Shown one piece after another: positions 17,927 to 26,163 of a stretch of DNA of 64,000 nucleotides. Both the position numbers and the translations under genes were made by a program. Source of the stretch: Vulgatibacter incomptus_A (GTDB lineage: Bacteria > Myxococcota > Myxococcia > Myxococcales > Vulgatibacteraceae). The notes below the pieces were generated by a model that did no database searches, was not told the DNA's origin, and saw nothing but the letters and a program-made list of their open reading frames with translations. Numbering within the stretch: the stretch's first letter is position 1; each line of letters starts with the position of its first letter. Location of the stretch: the NCBI GenBank assembly GCA_040391605.1, contig JBEBXK010000015.1, positions 17,663 to 81,662 on the forward strand, read 5' to 3'.

Positions 17927-18123
17927 GTCTCGTTCCTTTCGTGTCGGGATGGTGGGTTGGCGGGGATCGCGACGCGACCGTCTCGTCCCATCGTTCAAGG
18001 TGACGACCCGCCCGGGTTATGCAAGGCACGGGGGGCCGCCTCCCCGCAGGTGCGGCGACCCATGCCGCTGGCGCCGAGAACTTCGCGCGGAAGCAGACGT
18101 CGGTGATCGTCTACGATGCGGCG

Positions 18124-18855
18124 ATGGAAACCGATCCGTCGCCTGTCGTGACGACCCTCGAGCGCCGCTTCGCCGCCGCGGGGCTGGACCTCGTGCAGCC
18201 CTTCGACGCCGCCCGGTACAACGAGCGCATCGCCGGACATCCTCGCCTGGCGCCCCTTCCCCTCTTCGGCCGCGACCGAGCCCTCGGCGTGTTGGTGGGG
18301 AACACGGGGAAGCTCTGGCCCCGCTTCATCCAGGCGTATCGTTCCAGCGCCGCGCTGCAGGCCGAGCCTCATCCGCTGGATCGTTGGGTGATCGATGCTA
18401 CGCGGGCCGCCGTCCGGGACATTCCAGCGCCGGTCGAGCTGCGGTTCTCCCACGACGGCGGCCCGCGCCTCGTCAGCATGCTCGACGCGGCGGCAGCGAG
18501 TGGCCTCGCCCAGCTCGGCCCGGTGCACCTCGCGATCCACCCGGACCACGGCCCCTGGCTCGGGCTACGGGTGATCGTCGTCATCGATCGCGAGCCGCCC
18601 CCACCTTCGCCTCCGCCCACGCCGTGCGAAGGCTGCGCGGCCCCCTGCGAAGGCGCCCTCTCCGATGCGCTGGCCGCCGGGACCGGCAGCGTGGCGGCCT
18701 CCTGGCAGCGTTGGGTGGCGGTCCGCGACGCGTGCCCCGTCGGCCGCGCCAGTCGGTACGGGGAAGCGCAGCTCCGCTATCACTACACCAAGGACCGGCG
18801 CTTCATCACCGAGGATGACTGCGAGATCAGCGCCCCGCCTGAAGGATCACCTTGA
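18124..18855 (+). CDS. MMACHC/CblC-like protein with a cysteine cluster
   Basis: A 243-residue protein resembling the cobalamin-processing MMACHC (CblC) family. Matching features are ARYNERI near residue 31, DRALGVLVGNT at 51-61, HPLDRWV near 83 and HPDHGPWLGLRVIVV at 139-153. The C-terminal part carries Cys168, Cys171 and Cys175 (CEGCAAPC) followed by RDACPVG with Cys204, a ferredoxin-like C-x2-C-x3-C plus CP pattern absent from the animal protein. It may dealkylate or decyanate corrinoids, or be an Fe-S reductase relative. The Met at 18124 matches the family N-terminus, although the ribosome site is weak. The last 29 bases overlap the convergent alcohol dehydrogenase gene. Confidence 0.75.
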   Translation: METDPSPVVTTLERRFAAAGLDLVQPFDAARYNERIAGHPRLAPLPLFGRDRALGVLVGNTGKLWPRFIQAYRSSAALQAEPHPLDRWVIDATRAAVRDIPAPVELRFSHDGGPRLVSMLDAAAASGLAQLGPVHLAIHPDHGPWLGLRVIVVIDREPPPPSPPPTPCEGCAAPCEGALSDALAAGTGSVAASWQRWVAVRDACPVGRASRYGEAQLRYHYTKDRRFITEDDCEISAPPEGSP

Positions 18856-19867
18856 TCGCCTTCTCTCGTGCCGCCGCGCCGAAGGTGTCGTAGGCCTTCA
18901 TGGTGTCCGAGAGGGGAAAGCGGTGGGTCACCATCTTGATCGGCTCGAGCCTGCCTGCGTTCACCATCTTCAGCAGCTGTGACGTGCTGTAGGTGTCCAC
19001 GAGGCCGGTGCGGAGGGTGATGTTCTGGATCCAGAGCTTCTGCAGCTCGAGCTGCACCGGCTTTCCGTGGACGCCAACGTTCGCGAGGTGGCCTCCTGGC
19101 GCGACGATTTTCTGGCAGAGGTCGAAGGTGGCTGGAATGCCCACCGCCTCGATCGCCACGTCGACGCCGTCGCCGGTCTTCTCGAGCAGCTCCTCGACGA
19201 GATCCGGCTTCGAAGCGTCGAAGGTCGAGGTGGCGCCAAAGCTCCGCGCCACCTCGAGGCGGTTGGGATCGAGGTCGATCATCATGAGCTCGGCGGGCGA
19301 GAAGAGCTGCGCCGTCAGCAGCGCCGAGAGGCCCACAGGGCCTGCGCCGACGATCGCGACCACATCCCCCGGCTTGACCGCGCCGTTCAAGACCCCCACC
19401 TCGTAGCCCGTCGGGAAGATGTCGCTGAGCATCACCATCGCCTCCTCGTTCGCGTCCTTGGCGAGCTTGTAGGTGCTCGTATCCGCGAAGGGGATGCGCA
19501 CGTATTCGGCCTGGGTGCCGTCGATCAGCCGGCCGAGGATCCAGCCTCCTTCCCGGCAATGAGAATATATCGTCCGCTTACAGTAGTCGCATCGACCACA
19601 GGATGTGATGCAAGAGAGCAACACCTTGTCGCCGACGGCGACGTTCCGGACCGCGGGGCCGACCTCCTCGACGATCCCCACCCCCTCGTGGCCGAGGGTG
19701 CGCCCGGCCATCACCTCCGGCACGTCGCCCTTCAGGATGTGGAGGTCCGTGCCGCAGATGGTCGAGGTCGTGATCCGGACGATCGCGTCCGTCGGCTCCT
19801 GCAGCGTCGGGTTGGGTTTGTCTTCCCAGCTTCGCTTGGCGGGTCCGCCGTAGACGAGTGCCTTCAT
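18827..19867 (-). CDS. Zinc-dependent alcohol dehydrogenase
   Basis: A 346-residue medium-chain zinc dehydrogenase. The catalytic zinc ligand Cys38 (STICGTDLH) and the GHEGVG motif with His60 are present. The structural zinc lobe has Cys90, Cys93, Cys96 and Cys104, and the NAD(P) motif GAGPVGL lies near residue 171. It oxidises alcohols or reduces aldehydes; the substrate is not evident. The start at 19867 (MKALVYGG) has AAGGA eight bases upstream. It is convergent with, and overlaps the end of, the CblC-like gene. Confidence 0.95.
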   Translation of the reverse strand: MKALVYGGPAKRSWEDKPNPTLQEPTDAIVRITTSTICGTDLHILKGDVPEVMAGRTLGHEGVGIVEEVGPAVRNVAVGDKVLLSCITSCGRCDYCKRTIYSHCREGGWILGRLIDGTQAEYVRIPFADTSTYKLAKDANEEAMVMLSDIFPTGYEVGVLNGAVKPGDVVAIVGAGPVGLSALLTAQLFSPAELMMIDLDPNRLEVARSFGATSTFDASKPDLVEELLEKTGDGVDVAIEAVGIPATFDLCQKIVAPGGHLANVGVHGKPVQLELQKLWIQNITLRTGLVDTYSTSQLLKMVNAGRLEPIKMVTHRFPLSDTMKAYDTFGAAAREKAIKVILQAGR

Positions 19868-20038
19868 CGCGCGATCCTTGGTCTCAGGGTCAGCGACGAA
19901 GCTACCGTCCGGCACGCGTCCCGCCAGCCTCCATCCGGGGGGCGCCAGCCGGCGCCGCAACGCCGCCTTCTGCTCAGAGCCTATGGAGTCATCGCCCTCG
20001 AGCGAGGCGCCTGCGCGAGGAAGTCCCCACCAAAAAGC

Positions 20039-20812
20039 TCAGGACAGAACCAGGCCCGCGCGCTTCTGGCCTGTGAGCCGATCCCACAGCCAGCCCGGTA
20101 CGATCCGCGAGAGTCGAACGGCGAGAACGAGCGGCCACGGGAAGGCGACCACGCGCCTCCGCCCGACGACTCCGGCGAGGATGCGATCCGCGGCGGCGTC
20201 GACCTCGACCAGGAATGGCAGCGAGCCACCATTCGCTGTCAGCGGCGTCCGCACGAAGCCCGGCCGGACGTCCGTGACGGCGACGCCCGTCCCCCGCAGA
20301 TCGACCCGGAGGCTCTCGAGAAACGCCATCAGGAAGGCCTTCGACGCGCTGTACGCAGCGCTCTTCGGGAGGCCCCGGTAGCCTGCGAGGCTGGAGATCC
20401 CCACGAGGTGTCCGCGCCTGCGCTCCACCATCCTGGGCAGGAGCGCGACGAGGCTCGCGACCGCACCGTCGACGTTCACGCTGAGAGTATCCGAACAATC
20501 CTCCCATTCGAGCGCCCCCGCCCAATGGGAGACACCAATGCCTGCGTTGGCGATGACCAGATCGATCCCGCCCACCTCATCGTCGCTCCTGCGGAGGGCC
20601 TCGACGGTGGCCACCGGATCCGAGACGTCCAGGGGCTCCACCCGCGCCCGCCCGCCGCTCGCCACGATCGACGCCGCGAGCTCCTCGAGGAGGTCACGCC
20701 TGCGAGCCGAGAGGATCACCTCCACGCCTTGCCCGGCGAGCTTTCGCGCGAGCGCCTCCCCGATGCCGCTCGAGGCGCCGGAGATCCATGCCGTCCGAAT
20801 GTCTGCGATCAT
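20039..20812 (-). CDS. Short-chain dehydrogenase
   Basis: A 257-residue SDR. SGASSGIG near residue 11 binds the dinucleotide, NAGIG follows near residue 89, and SAAYSASKAF near residue 152 supplies the catalytic Tyr and Lys, with Ser in GISSLAG. The C-terminal 40 residues (VVAFPWPLVLAVRLSRIVPGWLW) are hydrophobic, as in membrane-associated SDRs that act on lipids or sterols. It is a single gene, 170 bases upstream of the alcohol dehydrogenase on the same strand. Confidence 0.92.
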   Translation of the reverse strand: MIADIRTAWISGASSGIGEALARKLAGQGVEVILSARRRDLLEELAASIVASGGRARVEPLDVSDPVATVEALRRSDDEVGGIDLVIANAGIGVSHWAGALEWEDCSDTLSVNVDGAVASLVALLPRMVERRRGHLVGISSLAGYRGLPKSAAYSASKAFLMAFLESLRVDLRGTGVAVTDVRPGFVRTPLTANGGSLPFLVEVDAAADRILAGVVGRRRVVAFPWPLVLAVRLSRIVPGWLWDRLTGQKRAGLVLS

Positions 20813-21003
20813 CGTCGTCCCGCCAGCTCTTCGACGCCGTACGCGTCGTGAACGAAGGCGATCAGGGAAGTCAGCCCCGCCCGCGTCCTCCGATGCACGA
20901 TGTCAAAACTTTGCTGTCCAAGCCATCTCGACGTGCAGGTCACGGCAGGGATTTGTCCGAGATAGAGGAACATCGGCAAACGGGCTATCGGCCCAAGGGG
21001 CGG

Positions 21004-21561
21004 CTATCCCTGGAGCTCGCGGACGACGCGACAGGGATTGCCTGCCGCGAAGACCCCCTCTGGGACGTCGCGGGTGACGACGCTGCCGGCGCCGATCACC
21101 GACCGCGAGCCGATGCGGACGCCTGGGAGGATGAGGGCCGCGCCTCCGACCCAGACGTCCGAGCCGATCTCCACGGACTTCCCGGACTCCTCGCGGCGCC
21201 GTAGCTCGGCGTCGAAGGGGTGCAGGGGCGTGTAGATCTGCACCGCAGGCCCGAAGAGCGTGTAGCTCCCGATGCGGACGGAGCAGACGTCGAGCACCAC
21301 GCAGTTGAAGTTGAAGTACACCCGCTCCCCCAACTCGATGTTCGTGCCGTAGTCGCAGTAGAAGGGCGGCTGCATCCACACGCTGTCGCCACCTTTGCCG
21401 AAGAGATCGCAGAGGAGGCGGCGGCGCTCCTCCCGCTGCCCCTCTCGAGTGGCATTGAGCTCCTGGCAGAGGTCCCGGGCCCGATCGCGCGCGACCACCA
21501 GCTCCGGATCCATCGGATTGTACAGCTGCCCGGCCAACATCTTCTGACGCTCGCTCGTCAT
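21004..21561 (-). CDS. Sugar O-acetyltransferase (maltose/galactoside acetyltransferase type)
   Basis: A 185-residue left-handed beta-helix acetyltransferase. The N-terminal Maa domain (KMLAGQLYNPMDPEL) and hexapeptide turns are complete, including PFYCDYGTNIELGERVYFNFNC and the catalytic-His segment YTPLHPFD. The C-terminal loop is VIGAGSVVTRDVPEGVFAAGNPCRVV. It transfers acetyl from acetyl-CoA to a sugar hydroxyl. It stands alone with gene-free DNA on its upstream side. Confidence 0.95.
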   Translation of the reverse strand: MTSERQKMLAGQLYNPMDPELVVARDRARDLCQELNATREGQREERRRLLCDLFGKGGDSVWMQPPFYCDYGTNIELGERVYFNFNCVVLDVCSVRIGSYTLFGPAVQIYTPLHPFDAELRRREESGKSVEIGSDVWVGGAALILPGVRIGSRSVIGAGSVVTRDVPEGVFAAGNPCRVVRELQG

Positions 21562-21974
21562 GGCTCCTCCGATCGATCACGAACCGCGTGCTGCAAGTTG
21601 GCGACGATCACGGGGGCCGTCCAGCAGAGCGCCAATCCTCCACCCAGGCGGAGGCCCGGTGCCCACGGCTCGTCGAGACGCTCAGGGGTCGAAGCCGGCG
21701 ACCTCCATGCCTGCCGCGTCGATCGAGGCGCGGCTCATGTACGCAGCGTTTGTCGCGTACCCCAGCCCCCGTGCCGATCGACTGCGATGGCACGGTCGTC
21801 AGCCCCCCTGGGACCGGCGCCACCATGGACGATGATTGCGTAGGGCATACACCAACGGTAGCACCTCCACCCATTCATGGAGATCAGCTCGGATCTCCTA
21901 TGCGCCGCGTATTCCTTCCGCCTCGAGCGCAGGGCCCAATGTGCCCCCTCCAGCCCAGGTGGGGCGGGAGCCTT
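21562..21974. other. Gene-poor interval holding an asparaginase relic
   Basis: No intact gene is seen between the acetyltransferase start and the thpR stop. The only recognisable content is the asparaginase-like fragment at 21735-21848; the other frames look like random GC-rich reading frames. Confidence 0.6.
21735..21848 (-). pseudogene. Remnant of an isoaspartyl peptidase/L-asparaginase (type 2) gene
   Basis: A 37-codon frame starting MPYAIIVHGGAGP, the characteristic N-terminus of plant-type asparaginase/isoaspartyl peptidase, followed after an apparent deletion by AIAVDRHG, which resembles the segment after the catalytic Thr in that family. It then terminates. A full enzyme is about 300 residues, so this is a relic. 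Homology is judged by eye from short motifs and is therefore tentative. Confidence 0.5.
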
Positions 21975-22541
21975 TCAGCCCGTGCCCCCGAGTCTGGCGC
22001 GGACCAGCGGCTCGTAACGGGACCCGTCAGGCGACGAGTGGCTTCGATACAGGATGAGCTCACGACAAGTGAACCATCCGAGATCCGCGAGCTGGAGCAC
22101 GGCCGCACACACCGCGAGATCCCGCTCGCCCCCGGGCAGGCGGGAGCGGGCCAAGGTGAAGTGGGGCGAGTAGGGCCTCTGCTCCGGCACGTAGCCCAGC
22201 GGCTCCAGCGCTGACTCGAGCGAGACCTTCAGCGCGGCGAGGGCCGGCACGTCGCCCTCCAGCCCGACCCAGAGCACCCGTGGGTACGCGGGGCTGCCGA
22301 AGGTGCCGCCTCCCTTCGCGTGGAGCCGGAGCGGCGCCGCCGACGCAGCCACCTCCTCCACCGTCCTCCCCGCCGCCAGGGCGATGCCTTCGTCCACCTC
22401 GCCCAGAAATGCCAGGGTGAGGTGCATTCCCTCCGGCTTCGACCACCTCGCGCCGGGAGCCAAGCGACGCAGGCGCTCCAGCGTCGCCTCGAGCGAGGCC
22501 CGGACACCCGCATCAGGATCCATCGCTACGTACAACCGCAT
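21975..22541 (-). CDS. thpR: RNA 2',3'-cyclic phosphodiesterase (ThpR)
   Basis: A 188-residue 2H phosphoesterase. The two HxT/Sx motifs are HLTL at residues 40-43 and HFTL at residues 127-130, with the family N-terminus MRLYVAMDP and EGMHLTLAFLGEV. It opens 2',3'-cyclic phosphates (historically called 2'-5' RNA ligase). A truncated, nearly parallel copy of its first 60 codons plus the leader occurs at 29929-30125. Confidence 0.95.
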   Translation of the reverse strand: MRLYVAMDPDAGVRASLEATLERLRRLAPGARWSKPEGMHLTLAFLGEVDEGIALAAGRTVEEVAASAAPLRLHAKGGGTFGSPAYPRVLWVGLEGDVPALAALKVSLESALEPLGYVPEQRPYSPHFTLARSRLPGGERDLAVCAAVLQLADLGWFTCRELILYRSHSSPDGSRYEPLVRARLGGTG

Positions 22542-23091
22542 CTCTCGGCCCTCCGCCCACCTGCGTCACCCCCGCGGCAGATCTGCTGCCCCCGCCTTAC
22601 CGAGGAGCAAGCGGTTGCGGACTCGACCCAGCGCGGCTTCGTTTGGCATCGTATCTCGGTTCGCGCTGGAGCCCATCAGCGTGCGGGTGATCCGAGGCTC
22701 GAGGGGCTCAGGCCGCGATCAAGGCGGGGACGACGACCCCCGAGACCGCGAGGTGGATGAAGGCACCAGCGACGGGCTGGCCGGTGGCGGCGACGGCGCT
22801 CCTGCTCCTACGCAGCGAGGTCTCGCTCGATGGGGCCAGAGAGGCTGCTCGAGCCCGCGACATGAGTCGTGCCACCGGACGGGTCGATCGGCGGCGAAGG
22901 CCCCGATCCTCGTCATGGCCTTGACCTCTTGGGCCAGCCGCTTCGTCGGACGGATCATTCCCCGTCCTTCTCACGGCCAGCCCGGAAGCCGGACATCTAC
23001 GACTGCTTATGACCCGGACATCTACGGTGCTCCCTACACCCGAGCGGCGGTTATTGCTCCTGCATGTCCGGGACTGTAAACTCGCCGCTGA
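22542..23091. other. Intergenic region with direct and inverted repeats upstream of the ATPase/MscS operon
   Basis: No convincing gene is seen. Near its right end CCGGACATCTACG occurs twice (22989-23001 and 23014-23026), and CCCGGACAT (23013-23021) is matched by its inverse ATGTCCGGG (23064-23072), ending 19 bases before the ATPase start. The repeats could be regulatory or the end of a lost mobile element. Confidence 0.55.
22989..23072. repeat. Direct repeat pair plus inverted repeat ahead of the ATPase gene
   Basis: There are two perfect copies of a 13-base direct repeat spaced 25 bases apart, the second of which is half of a 9-base inverted repeat whose other arm is at 23064-23072. The arms are 42 bases apart. 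They lie in the likely promoter region of the gene starting at 23092. Confidence 0.6.
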
Positions 23092-26000
23092 ATGACATCG
23101 ACGAGTGTTGGCCTCAGGGTCAGACGAGCATCTCTGCCGTTGCTCGTAATCGGGCTGGCTGCACCGGGAGCCTTCGCTCAGGACCATGAGCCCGCCTCGG
23201 TCTCGGAGCCCGCCGAGGGGATCGAGCCGGCCTCGGCCGAGGTCCTCGATCCTCGTTTCCTACGACTGCGCGCGCTGCTGGCGGAGACGCTCGACGTCGC
23301 GATCGATCCGCAGTCCCTGTTCCCAGTTCCTCTCGCTGACGAGGATGGGCTGCAGGTCGAGGCCTTCCGGCTCCGAGCGCTGATCGCTGCCGTCGAGGGA
23401 GCCGCCGCTCCGCCACCGTCCGCTCCCGGCGCCGATCCTCCTCCGACGAAGGACGACGCACCGGAGCCAGGCGGCCTGCGCGGCGCGATCGGGGCGCTCG
23501 ACCCGGCGCTCTGGAGGGCTCGAGTCGAGCTCGACAAAGCCCGGCTGGATTTCTATTCCTTGAGCCGCGAGCGCCGCGACGAGCTGTTGCGAGGGCACGC
23601 GGAGCGGCAGGAAGCGGCCAAGCCCAAAGAGACCGAAGACGAGCGCCGCGCCCGAGAGTTCGAGGCGGACCGTCAGCGCGCTCTCGAGGCGGCTCGTCTC
23701 GCCCGCACGGAGGCGGAGCGCCTCATCGGCGAGGAGCTCACGCGCCAGGTCGAGATCGAGTCCCAGGTGGAGTCGGCTCGCGATCGATTTCGGGACGAGC
23801 GCGCCGAGCTGAAAGAGCGCCGGGACACAATCCTCGGATGGCAACGACGCGCGCGGGAAGCGAAGACATCGTCCCCCGAGGATTCGGACGCCACCTACGA
23901 TGCCCTCCGGCGCACCCTCTTCGACTCGCGTGACGAGCTCTCCTCGGCGCTCGCCCACCTCGCGTCGGATCGCACGGAGGTTCCATCGATCGGCGCCGAC
24001 CCCCTCGTAGACGTTCCTCCGGATGTCTCGACCGAGCACGTGTACGAGGGGCGAGCGAGGATCACCCGTGCGATCGCAGAGGCGAAGGAGGAGGAGGGGG
24101 CGCTTCGAGGCGCGCGGGCCTCGGCGCTCCAGGACGAGATCGTCCTGCTCAACCGCGAACGTCTCGGCCTGCTGCCCCACCTGTCGGCGGAGAAGCGCGG
24201 CGGCATCACGGGCTTCACTGTGACCGGCATGGAGCAGGCGCGGGCGGAGGTTCGACACCTCCGTCTGGTCCTCCGCTATCACCAGCACGTCGTGCGCTCC
24301 TGGATCTCTTCGCTGCTCACGGGAGGATCTACCGGGCTCTCGCCTTGGGGCGCGGCGGCCATCGCGATCCCCTGGGCGTTGCTCGCCTGGGGCTTCGTGT
24401 GGGGGAGACGCCGGACGCCCAGGCTCCTGCAGTTCATAGAGGTGCGGCTGGCAGAGATCGATCGCGCCGAACGCCGAACGAAGGCGAGCCCCCAGCGCCT
24501 CGCCGCCAGCTTCCTGCGAAAGATCCACCGCCCGGTGGAGTGGCTGATCTTCTTCGTCGGGACCCTATGGCTCGTCCCCAAGAGCTCGCGAGAGCTATTG
24601 GAAATCCAGCTCTTCTCGTCGGTGATCGGGTGGGTCCTCGGAGGCGCGCTCGCGGTCAACGTCACCAACGCCGTCGCCGCCGGCCCGGCCTCGGCGTATC
24701 TCAACAAGGAGGACGAGGTAGGGACCATCCGGCTTCGTTCCCTGCGATTGGTGGGATGGACCGTCGTCACCTTCGCGCTGCTCCTGGCGCTGAGCACGCA
24801 GCTCGTGGGCAGAGGCACCATCTACAGCTGGGTCTTCGCGCTGAGCTGGTTCGCGGCGATCCCCGTCTTTCTCGTCCTCGTCCGATGGTGGCGCGAGACC
24901 GTGTTCGAGCGGATCGGGCGGGTGCGCAAGAAGACCCGATTGCAGGATTGGATCCTGACGAACCAATCCGGATGGAAGAGCTTCCTCGCCGCGATGATCG
25001 GCGCGGTGCACCTCTTCAGCGTGGGCCTAGTCAAGGTCGTCCGAAACAGGATCTCCGGCTTCGACCTCTCTCGCCGCGCGCATGCCTACCTCTTCAGACG
25101 CGAGCTCGACAAATTCGTCGAATCGAGCGAGGGGAGCGCCCTCCAGCCGTTGCGCCCGGATGCGCTCGAGGTGCTCCACCCCGAGCGTGAGTTCACGCAA
25201 TGGCTGCGATCCCCCAACGACGAGCTGCTGGAGCGTCTCGTCAGCTGCGCCAACCGCGGTGGGGTCTACGCGGTGATCGGGTCGAAGGGCATCGGCAAGT
25301 CCTCGCTCCTGCGGCGCCTTCGCGAGCAGGTCGCCGATACGATCGACGTGGCCTGCAGCGCAGGGATGACGGCGGACGAGATCCGGGCGGCGGCTCGGAC
25401 GGCCGTGGGCGACGCCGAGGGCGAAGGGGCTGCGCCGAGCCTGATCCTCCTCGACGACGCACACGCGCTCCTGCGGCCGGTGATCGGCGGGCTGGCGACC
25501 TTCGATGAGGTCATCTCGTTCGCCCGGAACAACTGCTCCCGGGCGGCCTGGATCCTCGCCTTCGATGCGTCGATGTGGCCCTTCCTCAACAGGGCCCGGG
25601 ATGAGCGTCCCCTCTTCGACGAGGCCTACCGGCTCGAGCCATGGGACGAAGCGCAGATCGGCGCCCTCCTCGAGGAGCGGAGCATGCGAGCGGGGATCGC
25701 GCCGGCCTACGACGATCTCCTCGACAGGCTCCCTCGCGGCGCCGACGACCTCGACCGGATCGACGCCCTCGCGGAGAAGAAGGCGGGGTACGAGCGGATG
25801 CTCTGGGACCACGTGCGCGGTAACCCGGGGATGGCGTTGGAGGCCTGGCGCACCTCGCTCGGCGAGGACGACGCGAACGTCGTCCACGTGCGACCGCTCC
25901 AGGTGCCCGACTCGTCGAAGCTGGAGCTCCTCCCGGACTCGTCCCTGTTCATCCTGCGAGCGGTGCTTCAAATGGCGCCGGTCAGCCTCGAAGACGTCGC

Positions 26001-26163
26001 GGAGGTCACCCGTCTCAGCCCCGAGCAGGTCCGCAATGCGTTTCGTTTCGGCGAAAAGCAGGGGTTCCTCTCCGAGGAGGGCGGCCGCATGTGTGTGAAT
26101 TGGAGATGGCGCCGGTCCGTCCTCCGGCTCCTCGAGCGTCGCTACTTCCTGGTGAACGCATGA
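23092..26163 (+). CDS. Large membrane-anchored P-loop ATPase with periplasmic coiled coil
   Basis: A 1023-residue protein without a recognised family name. A signal peptide (ending near GAFAQ at about residue 30) is followed by a long charged, coiled-coil region with two blocks (about residues 140-260 and 300-400). Five or six hydrophobic helices lie between about 417 and 650. The C-terminal third is an AAA/STAND-like ATPase: Walker A GSKGIGKS at 730-737, Walker B LILLDDAH around 784-791. It ends in a probable winged-helix segment (LEDVAEVTRLSPEQVRNAFRFGEKQGFL). The TGA overlaps the ATG of a downstream MscS-type channel gene, so the two are coupled. A periplasmic sensor that uses nucleotide state to control the channel is the natural hypothesis, but is inference. 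Confidence 0.85.
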   Translation: MTSTSVGLRVRRASLPLLVIGLAAPGAFAQDHEPASVSEPAEGIEPASAEVLDPRFLRLRALLAETLDVAIDPQSLFPVPLADEDGLQVEAFRLRALIAAVEGAAAPPPSAPGADPPPTKDDAPEPGGLRGAIGALDPALWRARVELDKARLDFYSLSRERRDELLRGHAERQEAAKPKETEDERRAREFEADRQRALEAARLARTEAERLIGEELTRQVEIESQVESARDRFRDERAELKERRDTILGWQRRAREAKTSSPEDSDATYDALRRTLFDSRDELSSALAHLASDRTEVPSIGADPLVDVPPDVSTEHVYEGRARITRAIAEAKEEEGALRGARASALQDEIVLLNRERLGLLPHLSAEKRGGITGFTVTGMEQARAEVRHLRLVLRYHQHVVRSWISSLLTGGSTGLSPWGAAAIAIPWALLAWGFVWGRRRTPRLLQFIEVRLAEIDRAERRTKASPQRLAASFLRKIHRPVEWLIFFVGTLWLVPKSSRELLEIQLFSSVIGWVLGGALAVNVTNAVAAGPASAYLNKEDEVGTIRLRSLRLVGWTVVTFALLLALSTQLVGRGTIYSWVFALSWFAAIPVFLVLVRWWRETVFERIGRVRKKTRLQDWILTNQSGWKSFLAAMIGAVHLFSVGLVKVVRNRISGFDLSRRAHAYLFRRELDKFVESSEGSALQPLRPDALEVLHPEREFTQWLRSPNDELLERLVSCANRGGVYAVIGSKGIGKSSLLRRLREQVADTIDVACSAGMTADEIRAAARTAVGDAEGEGAAPSLILLDDAHALLRPVIGGLATFDEVISFARNNCSRAAWILAFDASMWPFLNRARDERPLFDEAYRLEPWDEAQIGALLEERSMRAGIAPAYDDLLDRLPRGADDLDRIDALAEKKAGYERMLWDHVRGNPGMALEAWRTSLGEDDANVVHVRPLQVPDSSKLELLPDSSLFILRAVLQMAPVSLEDVAEVTRLSPEQVRNAFRFGEKQGFLSEEGGRMCVNWRWRRSVLRLLERRYFLVNA

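Noticed and set aside
22708..23187. A 159-codon minus-strand frame ahead of the ATPase gene, ending in a hydrophobic stretch
   Set aside because: No ribosome site, overlaps the ATPase start and the repeats; the hydrophobic C-terminus alone is not enough evidence.
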